Origin: Halosolutus amylolyticus
GTDB lineage: Archaea; Halobacteriota; Halobacteria; Halobacteriales; Natrialbaceae
Reading direction: 5' to 3'
Assembly (NCBI RefSeq): GCF_023566055.1
Contig: NZ_JALIQP010000002.1
Coordinates: 248,001-312,000, forward strand
DNA: 64,000 bases
The notes below the pieces were generated by a model, which ran no database searches, was not told where the DNA came from, and worked only from the letters and a program-made list of their open reading frames with translations. Position 1 is the stretch's first letter. Each line of letters begins with the position of its first letter. The position numbers were made by a program, and so were the translations under genes. Positions 57,590 to 64,000 of the stretch are shown one piece after another.

Positions 57590-58822
57590 ATGAAAACCAT
57601 CAAGGATAGCGTCCACGACCACATCCGGATCGACGGCGTGGCACGGGACCTCCTCGATACGCCGGCCGTCCAGCGACTCCGGCGAATCGCCCAGCTGGGG
57701 ACCGTCTCGCTCGTCTATCCGTCGGCTAACCACACCCGCTTCGAGCACAGTCTCGGCGTCTACCATCTCGCGTGTGCGGCCCTCGAAGAACTCGGCATCG
57801 AGGGGAAACGGGCCGATCGCGTCCACGCGGCCGCGCTCCTCCACGACGTGGGCCACGGGCCGTTCAGTCACAACCTCGAGTCGCTGACCTACCGCCGAAC
57901 GGGCCGGTACCACGACGACGTTCACGACCTCCTGAACGAGGGGCAGGTCGGGACGGTCCTGCGAGATCACGACCTCGACCCCGACGCAGTCGCGGATCTC
58001 GTCGCGGGCAACGGCCGCTTCGGGCAGCTCGTCTCGGGCGAACTCGACGTCGATCGGATGGACTATCTCGTCCGGGACGCCCACCACACGGGCGTCCCCT
58101 ACGGGACGATCGACACCGGCCGGCTGGTCCGGGAGCTGACGTTCGCCGACGGCGAACTCGTCCTCGACGAGGGGAACGTCCAGACGGCCGAGAGCCTGCT
58201 GGTCGCCCGGGCGCTGATGAACCCGACCGTCTACAGCCACAGCGTCGCCCGGATCAGCAAGGCGATGCTCCGTCGCGCGGCGGAACGACTGCTCGAGTCG
58301 CCCGACGCCGACGTCGACGCCGCCACCCTCCAGCGAATGGACGATCACGAACTGATCGTCGCGCTCCGATCGTGTGCGGACACCGGCGAGTTCTCCCGGC
58401 GACTCGACCAGCGGGACCTGTTCAAGCGAGCGGTGTGGGCCGAGATGGACGATGTGCCGGGCGGGGTCATCGAGGCCGAGCACGAGTCGATCCGGGCGTT
58501 CGAGCGCGACATCGCGTCCGAGGCCGGCGTCGACCCCGAACGGGTGATCCTCGACGTTCCGAGTCGGCCGTCGATGACCGAGTCGACGTCACGCGTGATG
58601 GTCAACGGCGAGATCCGGCCCCTCGAACACCAGTCGCCGCTGGTCGGGGCGCTCCGGGCCGCCCAGTACTCGCAGTGGCGGCTGGGCGTCTACTCGCCGG
58701 CCGAGGTGCGCGATCGGGTCGGCCGGGCCGCCGTCTCCGTGCTCGGACTCGACATCGAGGGGGCGCTGGTGAGCGAGGTCAGGAACGGCCTGGACGCGAC
58801 GCTGGACCAGTTCGCCGAGTGA
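57590..58822 (+). CDS. HD-domain phosphohydrolase (dNTPase-like)
   Basis: A 410-residue HD-superfamily protein. The core HTRFEHSLGVYHLACAALEE, HAAALLHDVGHGPFSHNLE (the HD metal pair) and LDVDRMDYLVRDAHHTGVPYG carries the H...HD...D ligands. The arrangement resembles dNTP triphosphohydrolase-like or YdhJ/SAMHD1-like proteins of archaea. The C-terminal half extends to EALISEVRNGLDATLDQF-like ending (here EGALVSEVRNGL). It starts with an ATG following AGGCGGGGC, a possible SD. The substrate may be dGTP or an RNA-linked nucleotide. No operon partner is visible. Confidence 0.93.
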   Translation: MKTIKDSVHDHIRIDGVARDLLDTPAVQRLRRIAQLGTVSLVYPSANHTRFEHSLGVYHLACAALEELGIEGKRADRVHAAALLHDVGHGPFSHNLESLTYRRTGRYHDDVHDLLNEGQVGTVLRDHDLDPDAVADLVAGNGRFGQLVSGELDVDRMDYLVRDAHHTGVPYGTIDTGRLVRELTFADGELVLDEGNVQTAESLLVARALMNPTVYSHSVARISKAMLRRAAERLLESPDADVDAATLQRMDDHELIVALRSCADTGEFSRRLDQRDLFKRAVWAEMDDVPGGVIEAEHESIRAFERDIASEAGVDPERVILDVPSRPSMTESTSRVMVNGEIRPLEHQSPLVGALRAAQYSQWRLGVYSPAEVRDRVGRAAVSVLGLDIEGALVSEVRNGLDATLDQFAE

Positions 58823-58970
58823 CCGCGGTCGGCAGCCGACCGTACTCAGCCGCTCGAACCCGGGGCGGACGACCGACGCAGGTGTTCTCGAGGCGATCGA
58901 ACCCGGGTCGATCCCGAGATCGGCGATCCGACGCCGAACCGTTGAAGGGACTCCCCACGAACACTCCTCC

Positions 58971-59993
58971 ATGGAACGAACGGGGACGATACTGCGAGGG
59001 CGGGACTTCGACCCCGTCGAAGGACGACTCGTCGTGGACGACGACGGCCGCATCGAGGCTATCGATGAGGAATCGGTCGACAGCACCGACGTCATCGTCC
59101 CGGCGTTCGTCAACGCCCACACCCACATCGGCGACTCGATCGCGAAGGAAGCAGGCGGCGGCCTCTCGCTCGAGGAACTGGTCGCGCCGCCGGATGGACT
59201 GAAACACCGCCTGCTCCGGGCGGCCTCGCGGGAGGACCTGGTCGCCGGCATGCGCCGATCGCTCCGATTCATGCAGCGGAACGGGACGACGGCCTGCCTC
59301 GACTTCCGGGAGGGCGACGTCGCTGGGGTCGAGATGCTCGACGAGGCCACGGCCGATCTCGACGTCGAGGCGCTCTCGTTCGCCCGGGGCTCGATCGACG
59401 CCATGCACGCGGGCGACGGCTTCGGCGCGAGCGGGGCCAACGACGACAGCTTCGATCGGGAGCGAGCCGCGACCCGCGAGGCCGGCAAACCGTTCGGGAT
59501 CCACGCCGGCGAGGTCGATTCGAGCGACGTCGATCCGGCGCTGGACCTCGAACCGGACTTCCTGGTGCACATGGTCCACCCCGAGCCGGATCACCTGGAT
59601 CGGGTCGCCAAGCAGGACGTACCGATCGTCGTCTGCCCGCGATCGAACCTCGTCACCGACGTCGGCTTCCCGCCCGTCGACGAACTGGCCGAGCGGACGA
59701 CCCTCGCGCTTGGCACGGACAACGTGATGCTCAACTCGCCGTCGATGTTCCGGGAGATGGAGTTCGTCGCAAAGATCGCCGACCTGCCGGCCGCGGAAAT
59801 CCTCCGGATGGCGACGATCAACGGGGCCGAACTCGCGGACCTCGAGTATGGCGTGCTCGAACCGGGACGCGAGGCCCGATTCCTGGTTCTCGACGGCGAC
59901 TCGGACAACCTCGCGGGGACGCGGGATCCGGTCCGGGCCGTCGTCCGGCGCGCTGGCGTCGACGACGTCAGCGAAGTCGTGCTCGACCCCTGA
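58971..59993 (+). CDS. Amidohydrolase-superfamily enzyme
   Basis: A 340-residue metal-dependent hydrolase. The N-terminal motif PAFVNAHTHIGDS (HxH), the central FGIHAGEVDSSD, VHMVHPEPDHL and the terminal LALGTDNVMLNSP (Asp) match the amidohydrolase TIM-barrel motif set, in the deaminase-like group (HAGE, GTDN). The start is at the ATG 58971 after a plausible leader. A close general match is to cytosine/guanine/chlorohydrolase-type deaminases, but the substrate is unknown. It sits on its own between the HD-domain gene and a uspA gene. Confidence 0.92.
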   Translation: MERTGTILRGRDFDPVEGRLVVDDDGRIEAIDEESVDSTDVIVPAFVNAHTHIGDSIAKEAGGGLSLEELVAPPDGLKHRLLRAASREDLVAGMRRSLRFMQRNGTTACLDFREGDVAGVEMLDEATADLDVEALSFARGSIDAMHAGDGFGASGANDDSFDRERAATREAGKPFGIHAGEVDSSDVDPALDLEPDFLVHMVHPEPDHLDRVAKQDVPIVVCPRSNLVTDVGFPPVDELAERTTLALGTDNVMLNSPSMFREMEFVAKIADLPAAEILRMATINGAELADLEYGVLEPGREARFLVLDGDSDNLAGTRDPVRAVVRRAGVDDVSEVVLDP

Positions 59994-60085
59994 CGGGACG
60001 GCGCTCCGCTCGCCGAATCGGTCAAGTAACCCACACGTTCACGTAACGTTATGCCCGTGGGTGCGGTATGATATCTACTAGCAAG

Positions 60086-60565
60086 ATGTACGACTGTATC
60101 CTCGTCCCGACCGACGGGTCGGAAGAGGGCGAACACGCCCTCGAGTACGCGTTCGACCTCGCGCGGGCCCACGACGCGACGGTTCGCGTGCTGTACGTGG
60201 TCAACGTCGCCGGCTACGGTGGTCTCCCCATGGAGACGGCGTGGGAAGGGATCAGCGACGCACTGTACACGGAAGGCGAAGCCGCCGTGGAACGCGCCGA
60301 GGAGCTCGCTCCAGACGACGTCGAGGTCGAAACCAGCGTCCGCGAGGGGGCCCCGAGTCGAACGATCATCGATCGGGCCTCGCCCGAGAACTGCGATCTC
60401 GTCGTGATGGGAACCCACGGCCGCGGCGGCATCGATCGCCTCCTCCTGGGGAGCGTCGCGGAACGGGTCGTCCGCCGGGCCGACGTCCCGGTGCTTACGG
60501 TCCGGGTCGGCGACGACGACGAACGTGGCGAGGCGGCCGAACGATCGCCCGTCGCCGTCGAGTAA
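60086..60565 (+). CDS. UspA-family universal stress protein
   Basis: A 159-residue Usp with the start at 60086; an ATG at 60068 adds MISTSK before it. The ATP-binding motif G-x2-G-x9-GS is present as MGTHGRGGIDRLLLGSVAERVVRRADVPVLTV. The first strand is MYDCILVPTDGSEEGEHALEYAFDLA. An acidic tail (GDDDERGEAAERSPVAVE) ends it. A GTTATGCCC box lies 30-40 nt upstream. Usp proteins bind ATP and are induced by stress. Unlike the Usp-like protein at 11594, this one has the nucleotide-binding loop. Confidence 0.94.
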   Translation: MYDCILVPTDGSEEGEHALEYAFDLARAHDATVRVLYVVNVAGYGGLPMETAWEGISDALYTEGEAAVERAEELAPDDVEVETSVREGAPSRTIIDRASPENCDLVVMGTHGRGGIDRLLLGSVAERVVRRADVPVLTVRVGDDDERGEAAERSPVAVE

Positions 60566-60679
60566 GAGCGCGTTCTTCGCAGGAGCGTCGTGTCGTCGAC
60601 ACGCACAGCGACAGCGCTGGCCCGATCGGCGAACGCCCGCGGGTACGTGCGTGCGGTTAGCAGAGCGACGGACGCTGCG

Positions 60680-60850
60680 TCAGAGTTCTTCGATGTAGGG
60701 AGCGACGTCGTCGTCGGTGACCTCGCGTCCGTGGACGTCCTTCAGGTGGGACCGGGCGGCCTCGTATATCGACTCCTCGAACTCGCTGTAGACGACCACG
60801 TCGCAGTCCGCGACGTCGCGACATTCGAACCGATACCGTTCCGTGACCAT
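60680..60850 (-). CDS. DUF1059-like microprotein
   Basis: A 56-residue protein: MVTERYRFECRDVADCDVVVYSEFEESIYEAARSHLKDVHGREV and onwards. The pair C10 and C16 and the C-terminal H40 resemble the DUF1059 arrangement (FxCRDVGxxC...AxxHAxxxHG). DUF1059 proteins are small and unstudied. The gene lies between a UspA gene and a membrane protein gene, on the minus strand. It is too short to be noted in frame lists, but the codon-level reading is clear. Confidence 0.8.
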   Translation of the reverse strand: MVTERYRFECRDVADCDVVVYSEFEESIYEAARSHLKDVHGREVTDDDVAPYIEEL

Positions 60851-60956
60851 ACGCTATCGAGTCGCGCAATCACCAAGTAGGTGCTGCCTCGGGGAGGTAC
60901 GATCCGTCCCACTGCCGCCGTCGAAGCATTTGTATTCCGCTCTCGATTGCACACGT

Positions 60957-61730
60957 ATGGGAGCAACGGGGACGGTTGTCTCGGTTCTCGCCGGTGCGGT
61001 GACCGCACTGTTCGCCGTCTTCCTCACGTTTTACCTTCGCAACCAGTGGCAGGAGATCCAGTCCCTCCGGGCGATGCAGACGGAACTCGACCAGAACGCC
61101 GATCGACTCCGGGAACTCGCCGACCTCCTCACCGACGACCTGCAACGCCAGCAGGTCGACCTGCCGATCGAGGTCCCGCCGGGAACGCGGATGGAGATCC
61201 GGTACGTCGTCTCGTTTCCCAGTTCCCTCTCGACCACTGCGTTCGAGCAGTTGAAACACACCGGCATGTTCCTCCGGCTATCGCCCGAAATCCGCCGCTC
61301 GTTGCTCGAGTTGTACGATACCATCGATCGGATCAACCGGTTGCGCCAGCACAGGGAACGGATCCACTTCGACGACGTCGGGAACGTCCACATCGTGATC
61401 GATCCGACCGAACTCGACGTCGACCCGGACGCGACCGTCACCGAGGACGACCTCTCGGCGGAGACCCGACGACGGCTGGCGGATCTCCGACAGATGCGGC
61501 GAGCCATGAAGGGCGTGAACCGGTCGATACTGCGCCTCATCGCCTCGATCTCGTCGTCGGAAGTAATCGAAGAACTCGACCTGGAACCGTTCACTGAAAC
61601 GGATCGGAGTCGCGGGCCACACCGGGACTCGCGGACCGAGTCGCCGGGTACTGAGGAGGTCGATCTCGAGGAGATGCGATCGACTCTGCGCGACGTCGAG
61701 CGGGACTCGGTCTGGTCCCGATTCATGTGA
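60957..61730 (+). CDS. Membrane-anchored coiled-coil-type protein
   Basis: A 257-residue protein. Residues 4-27 (TGTVVSVLAGAVTALFAVFLTFYL) make one membrane anchor, followed by a helical region (QWQEIQSLRAMQTELDQNADRLRELADLLTDDLQRQQ) that could form a coiled coil, a mixed part (TTAFEQLKHTGMFLRLSPEIRRSLLELYDTIDRINRL), and an acidic C-terminus (RTESPGTEEVDLEEMRSTLRD). No catalytic motif is evident. The start was placed at 60957 because upstream in-frame sequence is not protein-like. It is convergent with the BirA gene and divergent from the microprotein gene. Confidence 0.8.
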   Translation: MGATGTVVSVLAGAVTALFAVFLTFYLRNQWQEIQSLRAMQTELDQNADRLRELADLLTDDLQRQQVDLPIEVPPGTRMEIRYVVSFPSSLSTTAFEQLKHTGMFLRLSPEIRRSLLELYDTIDRINRLRQHRERIHFDDVGNVHIVIDPTELDVDPDATVTEDDLSAETRRRLADLRQMRRAMKGVNRSILRLIASISSSEVIEELDLEPFTETDRSRGPHRDSRTESPGTEEVDLEEMRSTLRDVERDSVWSRFM

Positions 61731-61770
61731 CGCGACACGAGCGCACGGATCGAATAGCGCGCTGTCAGCT

Positions 61771-62706
61771 TCAGACCGGCCGGAGGTGTTCGCAGTCGCC
61801 CGCGGAGACGGTTTCCCGCCCGTCGTCGGTCTCGACGACGAGCGCACCCGAGTCGGTCACGTCGATCGCCTCCCCGACGAGGTCGCCGGCCGGCCGATCG
61901 ATCCGCACCCGCTGGCCGAGCGTCAGCGCGTGCTCGCGCCAGGCCGGCACGACGGAGTCGAGGTCCGATCGGTACCGGTCGAACCCCTCCAGGAGTCGCT
62001 GGACGAAGACGCGTCGATCGACGTCGCCGGATTCCGCGCGGATGCTGGTAGCCGTCTCGGGCAGGGCGTCGGCGTCGATGTTCGCGTTGACGCCGATCCC
62101 GACGGTGAGCCACTCGACGCGTCCCGTCTCGCCCTCCATCTCCGTGAGAATTCCTGCGAGTTTCCGGTAGTCGGTCCCGTCGATCGGGACGACCACGTCG
62201 TTTGGCCACTTGATCCGCGCGTCGACGCCCGCTTCGCGGGCCGCCTGCGTGATCGCGACCGAGGCAGCGAGCGTGTACAGCGGTGCCCTCGCCGGCGCGA
62301 TCGCCGGTCGCGAGACGACGCTTACCCAGACACCACCCGAGGGGGCGGACCACTCGCGTTCGAGTCGGCCGCGCCCGCCGGTCTGCTCGTCCGCCAGGAC
62401 GGCGACGTCCGCGGCCCCCTCCGACGCCAGGTCGCGCGCCCGATCGTTCGTGCTCCCGACCGAGTCGTGGTACTCGATCGTAAACGGCGCGTCGAGCCCG
62501 TACTCGACCGCCGGGCCGTTGTACGCCGTGACCCCGGCGAAGTCGTAGCCGTCGGGACCGCTCTCGATCTCGAAGCCGGCCTCGCGGAGCGCCTCGATGT
62601 GCTTCCAGACGGCCGCTCGCGAGACGTCCAGTTCGTCGGCCAGCTCCGGACCCGACAGCGGGCCGTCGTCGATGGCCGCGAGGATCGCTCGTCGCGTCTC
62701 GTTCAT
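61771..62706 (-). CDS. birA: Biotin--protein ligase BirA with HTH domain
   Basis: A 311-residue enzyme. Residues 1-60 form a winged helix (RRAILAAIDDGPLSGPELADELDVSRAAVWKHIEALREAGFEI), and the rest is a biotin ligase: YHDSVGSTNDRARDL, VLADEQTGGRGRLEREWSAPSGGVWVSVV, ARIKWPNDVVV, and the C-terminal SH3-like part. It attaches biotin to a carboxylase carrier, such as the acetyl/propionyl-CoA carboxylase of haloarchaea, and may repress biotin genes through its HTH. The ATG at 62706 was chosen, as the frame reaching 63534 overlaps the next gene. Confidence 0.96.
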   Translation of the reverse strand: MNETRRAILAAIDDGPLSGPELADELDVSRAAVWKHIEALREAGFEIESGPDGYDFAGVTAYNGPAVEYGLDAPFTIEYHDSVGSTNDRARDLASEGAADVAVLADEQTGGRGRLEREWSAPSGGVWVSVVSRPAIAPARAPLYTLAASVAITQAAREAGVDARIKWPNDVVVPIDGTDYRKLAGILTEMEGETGRVEWLTVGIGVNANIDADALPETATSIRAESGDVDRRVFVQRLLEGFDRYRSDLDSVVPAWREHALTLGQRVRIDRPAGDLVGEAIDVTDSGALVVETDDGRETVSAGDCEHLRPV

Positions 62707-62919
62707 AGGCTCGCAAGGGGTCCGCTCGTACTTCAATCGGGAGGATCGGTCGCGATCGATCGCTTCGGTCGTCCGATCTGTCGACGTCCCGGCCGATCCG
62801 GAGCTATTTTGGGATCGATCACGCACGTGGATTGTATACTGGTACCGATCGACAGGAGTCAGTCGGTGAGTCGTCCAGTTGATATAAGTGGACCGTAACG
62901 GAATCCGAAATATAGTCTT

Positions 62920-63744
62920 ATGCCAGCCGATACTCCGTTTTACGTTCTCCTCGAGGACGGGCCGCCACTGGGCGGACAGATCGTCCAGGCCGTCTCGACG
63001 GTCGTCGACGAGGGACGAGAGGAACTCGCGCCGCTCCAGGAAACCGTCGATCCGGAGGTCCTGGAAACGATCGTCCGCGAAAGGTCCACGCGGTTCGTTT
63101 CCATCGTCTACGAGGGGGTTCAGGTGACCGTCCTGAACGGGACGCGGCTGGTCGTTCGAGATCCGGACTCGATTCACGCGGCACTCACCGGCGTCTCGAA
63201 CGTGCTCGTGCCGACGACGGAACGATCGGAGGTGTGTACCGAACTGTTGACCCCGTATCCCCCGGCGTGGGAGAACGTTCTCGTTATCTCGTTCGACGAT
63301 CCGTCCGTTCACCTCGAGGGTCGTCCGGCCGAGACGGGGATCGTCACCGTCGGCGGATTCACGCGATCGGCATCGACGTCCGCGTCCGAACCGGTCCGGA
63401 CGGACACGGGACCCGATCCGCCGTCGATCGCCGCGGTCGAGGATCCGACCGACCTGGCGACGCTCGAATCGGTAATCACCGACCAGCTCTCCGCGTGGGC
63501 GACGAACGACAATCGGACCGTCGTCTGCTTTCATTCGCTCTCCGAGCTATTAGGGCACGTCGACTGGACGACTGGACGGCGGTTTCTCGAGGCGCTCGCC
63601 CGGAAAATCAGTGCGGCGGACGCGATCGCTCACTACCACGTCGACGTCGGCGCCTGCCCAGGGGTCGACCTGGACGCGCTCGAATCGATCGTCGACGCGA
63701 CCGTCGAACGGGACGAGACCGGACTCCGGGTCCGGGACTCGTAG
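62920..63744 (+). CDS. HalOD1-like signalling protein
   Basis: A 274-residue protein. The N-terminal part LLEDGPPLGGQIVQAVSTVVDEGREELAPLQETVDPEVLETIV resembles the HalOD1 output domain, a haloarchaea-specific signalling module. The C-terminal part SVITDQLSAWATNDNRTVVCFHSLSELLGHVDWTTGRRFLEALARKISAADAIAHYHVDVG resembles a RecA/KaiC-like or DUF7504-type domain without a P-loop. Such proteins often stand near two-component systems; none is seen here. It is convergent with tyrS at 63769. The strand of DNA upstream (62707-62919) has AT-rich stretches that could drive it. Confidence 0.82.
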   Translation: MPADTPFYVLLEDGPPLGGQIVQAVSTVVDEGREELAPLQETVDPEVLETIVRERSTRFVSIVYEGVQVTVLNGTRLVVRDPDSIHAALTGVSNVLVPTTERSEVCTELLTPYPPAWENVLVISFDDPSVHLEGRPAETGIVTVGGFTRSASTSASEPVRTDTGPDPPSIAAVEDPTDLATLESVITDQLSAWATNDNRTVVCFHSLSELLGHVDWTTGRRFLEALARKISAADAIAHYHVDVGACPGVDLDALESIVDATVERDETGLRVRDS

Positions 63745-63768
63745 CGTATCTCCCGGCCGGCGTGACGA

Positions 63769-64000
63769 TCAGGCCCGCAGTTCGCGGAGTTTCTCGCGAC
63801 CCGGTGCGATCAGTTCGTCGAGACACGCCGCCAGGGTGCTCTTCGCGTCGGCGGGGTGGAGTTCGCCGGATTCGAGGTCCGCTGCGAGCGCCTCGTAGGA
63901 CTCGTAGGTGAGGTCGCCGCCGTACTTCTCGGGTCGCTCGACGGTCACCGTCTCGAACCGCGGGAAGACGTGGTACTCGAACAGTTCGAGTACGGGGTTT
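63769..64000 (-). CDS. tyrS: Tyrosyl-tRNA synthetase, C-terminal part
   Basis: The 3' end of a minus-strand gene that runs past the window edge. The visible 77 codons read NPVLELFEYHVFPRFETVTV, then a Y-G-G-D-L segment, and an ending in PGREKLRELRA. This fits the C-terminal end of archaeal TyrRS, which charges tRNA-Tyr. No catalytic HIGH or KMSKS motif is inside the window, so the identification rests on the tail only. It converges on the HalOD1-like gene with 24 nt between them. Confidence 0.8.
   Translation of the reverse strand, partial: NPVLELFEYHVFPRFETVTVERPEKYGGDLTYESYEALAADLESGELHPADAKSTLAACLDELIAPGREKLRELRA

Noticed and set aside
61771-63534. A 587-codon minus-strand frame ending in birA
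   Set aside because: It runs through an intergenic AT-rich region and opposite the HalOD1-like gene; the BirA fold starts at 62706.
1-64000. tRNA or rRNA genes
   Set aside because: No CCA-end tRNA-like fold with a T-loop GGTTCGAATCC pattern or rRNA segment was found in the intergenic spaces; tRNAs with long introns could still escape reading by eye.

Overview
The window is high-GC DNA from a halophilic archaeon (class Halobacteria). The proteins are strongly acidic, GTG starts are common, many genes look leaderless with an AT-rich TATA-like box about 25-32 nt before the start codon, and haloarchaeal or archaeal marker genes are present: aEF-1beta, L21e, Rpb4/RpoF, DUF655, NreA, ATP-dependent RNA ligase, Tat-type lipoproteins and a TrmB regulator. 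A Natrialbales-type genome (Natrinema/Haloterrigena/Natronorubrum-like) is my best guess, but this is inference from gene flavour only. I found no tRNA, rRNA, CRISPR array, complete insertion sequence or prophage. The 73 complete genes and one partial gene are mostly chromosomal housekeeping.

Layout. 0-4.8 kb: a degenerate PHP protein, a Mut7-C-type RNase, DNA polymerase X and a rhomboid protease with a zinc finger. 5.1-13.8 kb: endonuclease V, an SDR, glycerate kinase, small HTH and zinc proteins, an ArsA/Get3-type ATPase, a Usp-like protein, an aminotransferase and CinA. 13.8-24.6 kb: membrane proteins, a GNAT enzyme, a PHP phosphatase, an AI-2E-type transporter, the DNA-repair protein NreA and a Na+/H+ antiporter with TrkA domains. 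Two copies of an 82-bp palindromic repeat sit at gene 3' ends here. 25-28 kb: a zinc-ribbon microprotein with aEF-1beta, then an RNA ligase and its PIN-domain partner, divergent and separated by a conserved unknown gene and an 80-bp MITE-like element. 29.4 kb: a protein carrying the full metal-binding signature of class I terpene synthases. 30.5-34.1 kb: a cystathionine gamma-synthase-type enzyme divergent from a selenium-binding-protein/methanethiol-oxidase homologue, which is followed almost without gap by a ZIP-like membrane protein. 34.2-39 kb: the archaeal rpl21e-rpoF-DUF655-ksgA-hemK2 cluster with a VOC gene and an mscS gene inserted. 41.3-43.4 kb: a two-gene methionine synthase operon.

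46.2-57.2 kb: a carbohydrate uptake and catabolism region. It has a TrmB-family regulator, a CUT1-type ABC transporter (Tat lipoprotein binding protein, two permeases, ATPase), a small basic membrane protein overlapping the ATPase gene, two Gfo/Idh/MocA dehydrogenases, a TIM-barrel sugar isomerase/epimerase and a Tat-exported protein. A near-identical half-site motif (AACTACA-N5-TGT) lies upstream of both the binding-protein gene and the second dehydrogenase gene, which suggests a common regulator. 57.2-64 kb: an HD-domain hydrolase, an amidohydrolase, a UspA protein, a DUF1059-like microprotein, BirA, a HalOD1-like signalling protein and the 3' end of tyrS.

The most interesting items are the terpene-synthase-like protein, the methanethiol-oxidase/ZIP gene pair, the shared operator in the sugar region, the RNA ligase neighbourhood, and the palindromic repeat that supplies the last codons and stop of a transporter gene.
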